Positions 9,946 to 19,213 of a stretch of 64,000 bases of DNA are shown piece after piece (the first letter of the stretch is position 1; the number at the start of each line of letters is the position of its first letter). The position numbers and the translations under genes were made by a program. The notes beneath the pieces were generated by a model, which ran no database searches, had not been told where the DNA came from, and was given only the letters and a program-made list of their open reading frames with translations. Origin of the DNA: Warburgia ugandensis (Eukaryota; Streptophyta; Magnoliopsida; Canellales; Canellaceae); the NCBI GenBank assembly GCA_035236585.1, contig CP141132.1, forward strand, positions 24,077,445 through 24,141,444. Reading direction: 5' to 3'.

Positions 9946-10467
9946 CTAGGTTCTTATGGAACCTGATGGCAGTGCATTAAACCACATTTTTGCTTTTTCC
10001 TTTAAAGAGAAAGGAAAAAGTTTAAGCCTGACAGTATCTAGACCGACATTTTGTGTTCGTTGGGTGCTACATACCTCATCAAATTCTTTAAGGTGCAAAT
10101 AAGGACTCTCACTATCTAGACCATGGAATTTAGGAAGTAATTGGATTACTTTCGTTTTTAATTCTAACGCATTAGCATTTTGAGGAAGAATTACACAAGA
10201 TGGTGTGCTGGTGCGTGTAGGCTGAAGATAGTCTTTTAAAGTTCTACCACGAAAGTTTTGATAACCCTCAATATTATCATCTCCATGTTCACTTTGCTGG
10301 TCCCACTCCCTATTATTTCTTCTCCAATCTCTATTTGGTTGATGATTATTCCTCCATGGTGGAGGTTGATATTCATCGTCCATCAAGGGTGGTGGGTCCT
10401 CATTCATGATGAGTGGAGCCCCTTGACTTCCATGGGGTGAATTACCCTTGGAGCATTGATCAGTCAT
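9946..10467 (-). CDS. gag: Retrotransposon gag, N-terminal and core part (173 aa)
   Basis: This would form the nucleocapsid/capsid precursor of the element's virus-like particle. Residues 1-60 are Pro/Asn/Arg-rich and hydrophilic. From about residue 85 comes the plant Ty3/gypsy gag pattern 'PKFHGLDSESPYLHLKEFDE', then 'VRLKLFPFSLKEKAKMWFNA' near residues 144-163. The frame ends at a TAG where family members normally have a Trp codon. The same register stays open for 24 codons before the first Met of the next piece. Only the broken polyprotein is visible; whether this short product is made is unknown. Confidence 0.8.
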   Translation of the reverse strand: MTDQCSKGNSPHGSQGAPLIMNEDPPPLMDDEYQPPPWRNNHQPNRDWRRNNREWDQQSEHGDDNIEGYQNFRGRTLKDYLQPTRTSTPSCVILPQNANALELKTKVIQLLPKFHGLDSESPYLHLKEFDEVCSTQRTQNVGLDTVRLKLFPFSLKEKAKMWFNALPSGSIRT

Positions 10468-11715
10468 AGATGTGGCCTGATCTTGCTGTATGTCTTTTTG
10501 GTCGTACTTGACTAACCTTCCGGTTTTGTCGTGTCTCTAAAAGTACATACAAGGAAAGCTTCTTTTCATTTTTTTGTTTTTTGTTTTATTTTCTTTGAGA
10601 AAATTAACCTAAATGATGCAACCTAACTTCTAGAATGATGCGCATACAAAGGGGCACACTCAAATAATCCTAAGGCTAATAAGCAGCAATATATTTGATT
10701 TTCTTGATTTTCTGTGGGGACGATGCTTTTATTAGCCTAGAATAGCACTCCTCCTCTCTTTAGGAGTTGATTACTGCTTACCAATTGGGTTCTATCCAAA
10801 GTGGTTAATACAACCCTCGTGTAAGGAGGCGTTTAGACCTCAACAAACGTCAATAGGAGGTGGGGAGCTCTATTAAGTAACCCCCAATAACCACAGTGAT
10901 CAAAAGCCACTGGATTGACAGTAAATCGCGTCCTATTAAGAGGGTCCTACAAGCATGTGATGGCCCTATAGGTCTCTTCTGATTGATTTTAAATTAACGT
11001 GAAAGGAAGGTTTGTGCGCTTGAGGTGATTATCCTAAGTGGGCCAAGAGGTGGTGATGAAATCCACCCTTGATCTTATGGGGGTAGGGTGCCCTTACTAA
11101 TTAATTTCACACACCATAGCAATTCGATCAGCATATAAATCACCTTAAAACATTAAACATGCCCTAAAAATGCAATTAAAAGCAGTAAACTAATGCAAAA
11201 TCCTAAAATGCAACAATTATAAAAAAATGTTTCTATATGAGTTACACTTAATCTAGGAAATAACTGAGTGAGGAAACTCACAGTGTGGTTTCTAATGAAG
11301 ATCAAGTGTGGGCCACCTTATCCCACACTTGCCCTGTATTATACAACCCTTTAAATTTTAAAATGGAAATTGCAATTTACAAGGATCCTCACTACAAGAT
11401 TCACTCAAAAGGAAAAAGAAAGTCCTATTCTAGGAAAGCAGGGAAGTTTCTATTTTGGTGAAGATCCACTTGCCCAATTCCTCCACTTTCCAATTTCCTG
11501 AAAAATAAAATTAGAAATTAGTACCAAATTCAGGAAACAAGGTGATTATGCCCTAAAAATAATTGAAAAATGCACCTAAAATTTCCTAAAATGCTAAAAA
11601 TTTCAAATCCTAATTTTATGTATTTTTCTGGATTTGTTTTATTTTTTATTTAAATTTTCTGATTTTTTTTATTTTTTGGATTTTTTAATTAAATTTTATG
11701 AAAACACCTTTGCAA
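10468..11715 (-). other. Family A 5' leader
   Basis: About 1.25 kb between primer-binding site and gag ATG, without long ORFs. It shares blocks with the family B leader: 'ttgcaatttccattttaaaa'-like, 'cccacacttgatcttcatta' and 'gaggtctaaacgcctcctta'. The last block (about 10826-10850) is also found in the family C LTRs. It would contain packaging and translation-control sequences, but none can be assigned. Confidence 0.7.
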
Positions 11716-11734
11716 GTCCCCAACAACGGTGCCA
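11716..11734 (-). other. Primer-binding site, tRNA-Asp type (family A)
   Basis: On the minus strand 'tggcaccgttgttggggac', six bases after the LTR end. It matches the complement of the 3' end of plant tRNA-Asp except for three transitions, all of the type expected from cytosine deamination. Confidence 0.85.
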
Positions 11735-12540
11735 AAAACTTGTTGATTATTTTACCGCAAGTGCACGGACTATTGTAGGGTAGCTTATGCAAGTACGGGT
11801 TGATCCCACGAGGACTTGATTTAAAATGATGGAGTTTCAATAAAATCTAATTATTTAAAATTAAAAATAAATCACTCAAAATTACTGAAATTATTAAAAT
11901 GAGAATCAATGTTCAGATCTAATAAACTTCTCAAAAATACAGAATTTCTAGTTCTTAAAGAAAACAAACAAAATCAAATAATGAGAAAAAACTACTTCAC
12001 CAGATCAATTTTCATCAAAATCTTCACTTCTGGTCTTCTAAAAGCTGATCCTCCATTACAGATATCTTCAAGCCGTTCTTGATTAGTGATCCACCGGTCG
12101 GATTTGACAGATTCTTTAAAATGGTTAAGATTTGGGCTAAATTATGATTTCAAGATTTGGACGGCTCAGATTAATTTTTGGATTTCAGATATAAGATCAG
12201 AAGTGTTTGTTATGTCTAGGGATGTCCTAAGAATGAACCTGTAAAATTAATTTGAAATCAGAGAAGAAATCAAGGAGAAATCAAGGATTTTGTTTTGATT
12301 AAGGTTAAACCGTTGAGAGGTTAGGCCTTGATTGATCTGTCTCAGATTGGACAGTTCCTGGATAAGAAAAAAGAAGATAAAACAAAACAGGGATAAACTG
12401 GGACACAAATGGAATTAAAAAGGGGACACAGATGGAATTAACGAGAAAGAACAGATTTGTAATTTCTGTTAAAGAGGGAGGGCAAACTTGGAATTACATG
12501 AAAAATCTGCTTTTTAGAGAAAAAAAACCAGGAGAAGGCA

Positions 12541-12735
12541 GAGGAGAAAAACCTGACTTGGGTTTTCACCTTTGGGCCAGCAGGTGAAGATGGGAATGCG
12601 GGAAGGAGGATTGGGCTCACCAACTGGTGCTGAGAAAAGGTAGAGGAGAAAAACCCGACTTGGGTTTTCACCTCTAGGCCAGCCGGTGAAGATGGGAATG
12701 CGGGAAGGAGGATTGGGCTCACCAACCGGTGCTGA
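12541..12735 (-). repeat. About 102-bp tandem duplication in family A 5' LTR
   Basis: Two copies of a unit containing 'gacttgggttttcacc' (12555 and 12657) and 'ggattgggctcaccaac'. The 3' LTR (about 18290-18390) has one copy, so the duplication post-dates insertion or arose in one LTR. Confidence 0.85.
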
Positions 12736-12989
12736 GAATGTCGGTTGGTGCAGTTGAACAGGGAAAAGAGGGGGACGGTAAGAAAAAGGTGAAGAAGAAA
12801 GGGAGGGCTAAGAAGAAGGGAAGGAGGAAGACAGGGCTATCCGGAGCAACAAAGAGGTGAGGAGTGGTGGTGCTGGGTTTCGGCGTCGACTGCTATGTTG
12901 CCATGGAAGCAGGCAAAAGAAGGAGAAGGCAGAGAAGCTGAGGGTCGATCGGTGATGGTTCGAGCAAGAGAAAAAGAAGGTGGTAGATG

Positions 12990-13000
12990 ACTATATAGAA
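12990..13000 (-). promoter_or_regulatory. Putative TATA box of family A 5' LTR
   Basis: 'tctatatagtc' on the minus strand, about 960 bp from the LTR start, just downstream of the pyrimidine-rich tract. It is conserved at 18025-18035 in the other LTR. Confidence 0.5.
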
Positions 13001-13084
13001 GGGAGGTGAAGTCAGTGTGATCAGTGGCCGGTTTCTGATTCACCGGTGAAGGTTGACTGGGAGAGAGACGGACAGGGTAAAAAC

Positions 13085-13585
13085 GAAGGAGATGATAGAA
13101 GAAAAAAAGAAGAAATGAGAGAGAAGGAAATCTGTGAGAGAGAGGAGAAGAGAAAATAATGAGAAGGGGGAAGGGAGAAGGGAGAAGGGAGAAGGGAGAA
13201 GGAGAAGAGAGAATGAGGAGGAGAAGGGTACGGTTGGGAAAGAGAGGAAGATGGGAAGAGAGGAGAAGAAGTGGGTGAATGGGAAGTGGGGGCAGAGTTG
13301 GGTACAGTTGGGTGTAGGGAAGAAGAGGTAGGGAAAGAGAGGAAGATGGGTATGTGAGAGTGAGGAAAGGAAAAAGAAAAGGAAAGAAGGAAAAGGAAAG
13401 AAAGAAAAGAGAAAAAGGAAGAAGAAAAGGAAAAGGAAAAAGAAAGAAAAGAGAAAAAGGAAGAGGAAAAGGAAAAGGAAAAGGAAAAAGAAAGAAAAGA
13501 GAAAAGGAAGGAAAGATGGAAAAAAGGGAAAAAGAAAGAAAAGGTAAAAAAAGAAAAGGAAAAGGAAAGAAAGAAGTGGGGGAAA
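13085..13585 (-). repeat. Long polypyrimidine tract in U3 of family A 5' LTR
   Basis: About 500 bp almost free of pyrimidines on the plus strand (so pyrimidine on the element's sense strand), with GGAAAA/GAAAGA hexamer runs. It yields long spurious Phe/Leu/Ser/Pro or Lys/Arg/Glu ORFs. The mirror-like polypurine composition could form triplex (H-) DNA. Confidence 0.85.
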
Positions 13586-13959
13586 GGGTTGCCTTTTTCT
13601 CCATGATTCTAAATTTAGCTCCATTGTCTTCTAGGAAACTATCACATCCATCTTCATGGGTGATTTGGTCCATCCATTGCCCTTTAAGATGATATGCACC
13701 GTTATCTTTTAATCATAGCCATCCATGCGTCCTTTGGTTGATCTGCAAAAGAATAGACTAAATTAGACTCATCTGAACCGTACATTAGTCATCTAATGAG
13801 CTCTAATGATCATCTGACCATTGATTTTAACAAATTAAGGTTTGGATGGTCAATTGGATTTATATTCAAAATCAAGCTAAGTTTTGTAAAATTGAACAGT
13901 TAGATGACCTAATTGAATGCTAAATTAGGGGAATTTTGACCAAAATTAAACACTTAACA

Positions 13960-13964
13960 GACGT
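13960..13964 (-). repeat. 5-bp target-site duplication of family A (5' side)
   Basis: ACGTC on the minus strand directly before the LTR start. It matches ACGTC at 19209-19213 after the 3' LTR once the inversion is undone. Confidence 0.9.
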
Positions 13965-14351
13965 TTTTGCCCTTTGAACTCCAAAATTGGAGAATAATAG
14001 GCAATATTTGTCTGAACTCGGAATCGAGCGTACTTAGTGGCGTTGGAATCATATTTCTAAGTACTTCATGAATATTGAGGTCTTATTTCTTGGATATGGA
14101 ATATGGGCAAAATTACCATTTTACCCCCAAATGGAGAAAATTAAGGATTTTTCATTTTAACTCAGAATTGAACGTACTTAATGCTGTTTCGATCAGTTTT
14201 CCAAGTACATCCATAATTTCTATGTTTTAATTTATGATATAATCTCCATAAAAAGAGAATTTTCAATAACCTAATATTCCAGCCTAGAATTTCTAAAAAT
14301 TCAAACTTTATAAATTTGCCTTAATAAGTTACAAAAATTCGGGGCATTACA
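13965..14351 (-). mobile_element. Solo family C LTR, 5' piece (copy C2)
   Basis: On the minus strand begins 'tgtaatgccccgaattttt' at 14351 and runs to the family A insertion site. It continues at 19214-23208. Flank GGTAA lies at 14352-14356. Confidence 0.85.
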
Positions 14352-14356
14352 TTACC
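14352..14356 (-). repeat. Target-site duplication of solo C LTR (5' side)
   Basis: GGTAA on the minus strand, matching GGTAA at 23209-23213. Confidence 0.88.
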
Positions 14357-15766
14357 AATTCTAAAAATTTTCAAAAATGGAACTTTCTAAAACTAAACTA
14401 AGATGAAAATAACTAAACAAGCAATTCTAAACTAACATGAAACAAAAGAACACAATCCACTTAAAGGAAATTTAGTCAATTACCACATACAAGACTGATG
14501 GAGTTGTGTACTTGGTTCATGAGTGAGAGATGACTAGAAATTATGAATTAAAAGCTAACTAACATGCAAACTAATCAAATCACTGACTAAACTAACCAAA
14601 AACCTAAATGGGTTCTGAGTATTTCAAGCAAATAAGGTGTGTAGACTATTAGACCTTGCACATAAAACATAAGATGAAAAATTCCAACAACATGATCTAC
14701 ATGAAACTCAATTCAAGTAAAGCATTGAAAGAACTTAATGAGTACCTTTCATGGAATATAACACTTAAAATTAGAAGTACTTTCCTAGTGGAATCAAATA
14801 GGAACCATGCTCTTGAAACAAATTAATTCATTGACTTGAAATTACCTCCAATAATGGTGCACATGTATATAGATAAAAAGGTTGGAAACTATACACTTTT
14901 ATAAGGCCTAGAACTTGATTGAAAGAAAGAATTCAACACACTCTAATTATCACAATCTAAACTCAGATATCATGCATCTGAATTCAAGAGATAAATCAAA
15001 TCAAAAGATGGAGAAAATAATCAAGGAATAGGGCAAGGAAACAAGCAAAGACAAGGTGATCAAAGCAAGGAACAAGAGAATTATGAGAGGGAAACAAAAG
15101 ATAATCAAGCCATTGTTTCTCTTGGATGTCACTACCTGATAGGGGGAGGCGCCACTTTTTTAGGAAGGTGCCTGCCTCCTTTAGTGAAAAAACATGGAAC
15201 CCTAGGTTAGGTAGACGAAATGGATTTGGAGAGTGGGAATTCTCTCTTGATTGGTCCACTTATGCATGATCATCTTACCATTTACAAATATCTCTAAAAG
15301 CCTATATCCCTTGAAAATTACGCTTTTTAACATGGGATAATTGCTTGAAATAGTCTTCCAATGATATCACTCCATGTGGCATGGCTCCCATGTGGCTCAA
15401 TGGGTCACTTGGATGGCTCATTCCTTAGTGTCTTGAGTGGCTAACCTCCTTAACTTCAAAGCTTGAATGGCTTAGCTTCCTTAGGTTCCCTAGTTGGACT
15501 AAGAAACCTCATGCATGGCTCCAGTTCTTATGCAAAGTGGTGAAATTCCATGGTTTTTTTGGCATGGACCAATTTAATCACCTTTGATGCTTTCCACTAC
15601 CTTCTTTTGCTTGCCATAAGATGGTCTTGAACCTTGATCACACTTTGGATTGGTGTCATTTAGGCTTTGGTTCAATCTTTTTAGAAAAAATCCTAGAATA
15701 ATACTATATTTTATAACACATGGGCCACTAATTGGATACTTTTTATATAAAATTAAATACTTATCA
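14357..15766 (-). repeat. Element 1 (family B) 3' LTR, first part
   Basis: Starts on the minus strand 'tgataagtatttaatttt' at 15766 after a 'ttggggggag' polypurine tract and matches the other B LTRs. It is interrupted at 14356 by the C LTR and resumes at 23214. No gene is present; the open frame at 14996-15259 is chance. Confidence 0.85.
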
Positions 15767-16260
15767 CTCCCCCCAACCAGCCTTTTTCTAATCTCAAGTA
15801 AAACATGCAAAAAATCATGAAAACAAAAAAGTTGCCATTTTCTTAGCTACTAATGATTGCATTTAGCATATGCAACAAGCCCTTAAAGCCCTAGGTTACC
15901 CCTAGTTGATGTGTTAAGCCTTGTAAGGGCTTGTAGTGAATGTACCCACAAAATTGTATAAAGAAAGTCCTTTCATTTATCTCAAAGATTTATCATCCAT
16001 TAGCACTCTACTTACTTTAGCAACTTAATAAAGATGAATGAAAAATTCTACAAGTTATCCATATACCAAATCCATTTTATTATAGATGTATCTCGGAGTA
16101 CAATGTGTGGACAGCTACATAAGTTAGGATTGCTAAATAGTAATCCTTATTGCTCCATTGGAATAAAGTTGTGACCTCTAATTCTCACTGGTATACAAAT
16201 AAAGCTCTCAGATAAAGGTGTTAAACAAAATTCACTCACTATGTGACCAGAACCAATAAG
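15767..16260 (-). other. Element 1 3' noncoding region and polypurine tract (inverted)
   Basis: On the minus strand it matches about 49540-50031, ending 'gcatgttttacttgaga' ... 'ggttggggggag'. It is the missing continuation of 3568-6242. Confidence 0.85.
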
Positions 16261-16282
16261 TTTGAAGAATACAAAGAAAAGT
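16261..16282 (+). repeat. 22-bp repeat at right inversion junction
   Basis: Exact reverse complement of 6243-6264. It fits the plus-strand family A/B consensus at this place ('acaaagaaaagtg'), so it is native to element A. Confidence 0.85.
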
Positions 16283-17009
16283 GAAAAAAAAGAAAAAAGA
16301 AAAATTCACTTCATCAAAGAAAGAAAGAGTTATCAACTTTAGAAGATCTCTACTTATTCTTGAAGAAACTTTGAATATCCTTATACCCTTTCTTTGGTAC
16401 CCTGTCCTAAGCCTATGTTTCGTCCCAGTTAAAGACCTATTGATTCTAGGAGAAATATAGTCTTGATGAGGAAATGAATGGACAAGATATAAAAGAGTGG
16501 TATTTCTAAATATTCAAAGGTAATGACATCTATTCTAAAGGGATCAAAACAATGAAATTCCTTAGTAACTCCCATTTTTCATGAGTACATGTGAGAAAAT
16601 TTTGCTTTTATTGACTCTTCTCACATAATTAAAAGAGAGATTTGATTCGAACCCTTTATTTGAAAGATGTTATTTTTGAGCGTATGTCATTAGTGAGGAT
16701 TGAGGTCAAAACATATTTCAGATGGAGTTCAAAAATTAGAAGTTTACTTAGAGATTAAGATGATTCTATATGTAAACTGTACATGCACAGACTCACTCTG
16801 AGATTTGAGCTTAATTGGAATGACTTTGGCATATGGGTAGGGTTTTGAATTCTTCAGTCATTTTTATTAGTATGCTAAAGTTGATGTGATTTATTGAAGA
16901 TAATTCTCTGAGGAAAAAGAGGAGTTGACTTAAAAATAAAATTTGAAATCTTGAAATTTGGTTTTTCGCATGTTTTGCTCGGGACTAGCAAAATGCTGGT
17001 TGGGGGGTG
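16283..17009 (+). other. Family A 3' noncoding region, last part, with polypurine tract
   Basis: Matches B internal 3' ends such as 49200-50031. It ends 'gcaaaatgctggttgggggg' 'tg' directly before the LTR, a typical polypurine tract priming plus-strand synthesis. Confidence 0.88.
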
Positions 17010-17389
17010 TGTTAAGTGTTTAATTTTGGTCAAAATTCCCCTAATTTAGCATTCAATTAGGTCATCTAACTCTTCAATTTTACAAAACTTAGCTTGATTT
17101 TGAATATAAATCCAATTGACCATCCAAACCTTAATTTGTCAAAATCAACGGTCAGATGATCATTAGAGCTCACTAGATGACTAATGTACGGTTCATATGA
17201 GTATAATTTAGTCTATTCTTTTGTAGATCAACCAAAGGACGCACGGATGGCTGTGATTAAAAGATAACGGTGTAGATCATCTTAAAGGGCAATGGATGAA
17301 CCAAATCATCCATGAAGATGGATGTGATAGTTTCCTAGAAGACAATGGAGCTAAATTTAGAATCATGGAGAAAAAGGCAACCCTTTCCC

Positions 17390-17945
17390 CCACTTCTTTC
17401 TTTCCTTTTCTTTTTCTTTTTTTTCTTTTTCCTCCTTTTCCTTCTTTCCTTTCTTTCCTTCTTTCCTTCCTTTTCTCTTTTCTTTCTTTTTCCTTTTCCT
17501 TTTCCTTTTCCTCTTTTCTTTCTTTCTTTTACCTTTACCTTTTCCTTTTCCTTTTCCTCTTCCTTTTTCTCTTTTCTTTCTTTCCTTTTCCTTTTCCTTC
17601 TCCTTTTCCTTTTTCCTTCCTTCCTTTTTCTTTCCTTTTTCCTTCTTTCCTTTTCTTTTTCCTTTCCTCACTCTCACGTTCCCATCTTCCTCTCTTTCCC
17701 AACCTCTTCTTCCTTACACCCAACCGTACCCAACTCTACCCCCACTTCCCATTCACCCACTTCTTCTCCTCTCTTCCCATCTTCCTCTCTTTCCCAACCG
17801 TACCCTTCTCCTCCTCATTCTCTCTTCTCCTTCTCCCTTCTCCCTTCTCCCTTCCCCCTTCTCATTCTTTTCTCTTCTCCTCTCTCTCATAGCTTTCCTT
17901 CTCTCTCGTTTCTTCTGTTTTTCTTCTATCATCTCCTTCGTTTTT
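17390..17945 (+). repeat. Long polypyrimidine tract in U3 of family A 3' LTR
   Basis: About 550 bp of TTTTCC/CTTTCT-type repeats, counterpart of 13085-13585, ending about 80 bp before the TATA-like box. Confidence 0.85.
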
Positions 17946-18024
17946 ACCCTGTCCGTCTCTCTCCCAGTCAACCTTCACTGGTGAATCAGAAACCAGCCAC
18001 TGATCACACTGACTTCACCTCCCT

Positions 18025-18035
18025 TCTATATAGTC
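18025..18035 (+). promoter_or_regulatory. Putative TATA box of family A 3' LTR
   Basis: 'tctatatagtc', conserved in both LTRs. No transcript evidence can be read from sequence. Confidence 0.5.
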
Positions 18036-19208
18036 ATCTACCACCTTCTTTTTCTCTTGCTCGAACCATCACCGGTCGACCCTCAGCTTCTCTGCCTTCT
18101 CCTTCTTCTACCTGCTTCCCTGGCAACATAGCAGTCGACGCCGGAACCCAGCACCACCACTCCTCACCTCTTTGTTGCTTCGGATAGCCCTATCTTCCTC
18201 CTTCCCTTCTTCTTAGCCCTCCCTTTCTTCTTCACCTTTTTCTTACCATCCCCCTCTTTTCCCTGTTTAACCACACCACCCGAAATTCTCAGCATCGGTT
18301 GGTGAGCCCAATCCTCCTTCCTGCATTCCCATCTTCACCGGCTGGCCCAGAGGTGAAAACCCAAGTCGGGTTTTTCTCCTTTGCCTTCTCCTTTTCCCCT
18401 TGTCTCTTCTTGCCTCTTCCTCCCCCCCTTCTTTGTTGGGTTTCCTGGTTTTTTTTCTAAAAACTAGATTTTTCGTGTAATTCCAAGTTTGCCCTCTCTC
18501 TTTAACAGAAATTACAAATTTGTTCTTTCTCATTAATTCCATCTATGTCCCCTTTTTAATTCCATTTGTGTCCTAGTTTATCCCTGTTTTGTTTTATCTT
18601 CTTTTTACTTATCCAGGAACTGTCCAATCTGAGGCAGATCAATCAAGGCCTAACCTCTCATCGGTTTAGCCTTAATCAAAACAAAATCCTCGATTTCTCC
18701 TTCGTTTCTTCTCTGATTTCAAATTAATTTTACAGGTTCATTCTTAGGACATCCCTAGACATAACAAACACTTCTGATCTTAGATCTAAAATCCAAAAAT
18801 TAATCTGAGCCGTCCAAATCTTGACCATTTTAAAGAATCTGTTAAATCCGACCGGTGGATCACTAATCAAGAATGGCTTGAAGATATCTGTAAAGGAGGA
18901 TCAGCTTTTAGAAGACCAGAAGTGAAGATTTTGATGAAAATTGATCTAGGGAAGTAGTTTTTTCTCATTATTTGATTTTGTTTGTTTTCTTTAAGAACTG
19001 AAAATTCTGTATTTTTGAGAAGTTTATTAGATCTGAACATTGATTCTCATTTTAATAATTCCAGTAATTTTGAGTGATTTATTTTTAATTTTAAATAATT
19101 AGATTTTATTGAAACTCCATCATTTTAAATCAAGTCTTTGTGGGATCGACTCGTACTTGCATATACTACCCTACAATAGCCTGTGCACTTGCGGTAAAAC
19201 AATCAACA

Positions 19209-19213
19209 ACGTC
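19209..19213 (+). repeat. Target-site duplication of family A (3' side)
   Basis: ACGTC directly after the LTR terminal CA, pairing with 13960-13964. Confidence 0.9.

Larger units (their letters stand above)
7249..10467 (-). pseudogene. Family A gag-protease polyprotein frame with three internal TAG codons
   Basis: One uninterrupted reading frame register of 1073 codons, with no frameshift, broken only by TAG at 9946-9948, 8572-8574 and 7657-7659. Order: gag N-terminal and core (10467 to about 9460), zinc knuckle (9453-9412), Pro/Gln-rich linker, retropepsin-like protease (about 8535-8070), acidic linker, then a C-terminal duplicated module (7518-7300). No RT, RNase H or integrase follows. 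The polyprotein leaves the usual Athila/Tat plan just after the protease-RT linker 'FEELPLSEITSLPSLVEP'. ATG at 10467 is the first Met after an in-frame TAG 75 nt upstream. The stops may be decay or, less likely, readthrough sites. Confidence 0.85.
6265..13959 (-). mobile_element. Family A LTR retrotransposon, 5' portion (inverted)
   Basis: Reading the minus strand: 5' LTR 13959-11741, tRNA-Asp-type primer-binding site 11734-11716, leader, gag-protease frame 10467-7249, conserved block 7234-7195, hairpin 7133-7114, then 3' noncoding DNA to the inversion junction. The 3' portion is at 16283-19208 plus. Total reconstructed length is about 10.6 kb. Only gag and protease are encoded, so this is a non-autonomous Ty3/gypsy element of Athila/Tat affinity. 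The two LTRs differ at about 7 of the first ~220 positions by eye, making A the youngest large insertion here. Confidence 0.9.
11741..13959 (-). repeat. Family A 5' LTR (2219 bp)
   Basis: Starts 'tgttaagtgtttaatttt' and ends 'taatcaaca' on the minus strand, with TG...CA ends. It is the inverted partner of 17010-19208. It contains a TATA-like 'ctatatag' at 12990-13000, a ~500-bp purine-rich tract (as read on the plus strand) upstream of it, and a ~102-bp tandem duplication absent from the 3' LTR. Confidence 0.92.
6265..16260 (-). other. About 10-kb inverted chromosomal segment
   Basis: Flipping this segment reunites two elements at once. Element 1 (ending 6242) joins its own 3' noncoding region, polypurine tract and 3' LTR (now 16260-14357 minus). 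Element A (now 13959-6265 minus) joins its own 3' noncoding region, polypurine tract and 3' LTR (16283-19208 plus). In the flipped arrangement A is flanked by ACGTC on both sides and the C LTR by GGTAA on both sides. As the sequence stands, neither pair is in direct orientation. Confidence 0.9.
17010..19208 (+). repeat. Family A 3' LTR (2199 bp)
   Basis: Starts 'tgttaagtgtttaatttt', ends 'acaatcaaca', and is near-identical to 11741-13959 in inverted orientation. The first ~25 bp and the last ~70 bp resemble the family B LTR ends, while the middle is unrelated. The large open frames at 17296-18187 come from the pyrimidine tract and are not genes. Confidence 0.92.

Noticed and set aside
12837-13673. 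Minus-strand open frames of 278 and 194 aa (12837-13673, 13040-13624) and plus-strand Lys/Arg/Glu frames here
   Set aside because: They read through the LTR polypyrimidine/polypurine tract, have Phe/Leu/Ser/Pro or Lys/Arg/Glu low complexity, and their counterparts in the other LTR differ in frame.
17296-18187. Plus-strand open frames of 198 and 280 aa and minus-strand partners
   Set aside because: Same tract in the second family A LTR; composition artefact, no domain, inside U3.
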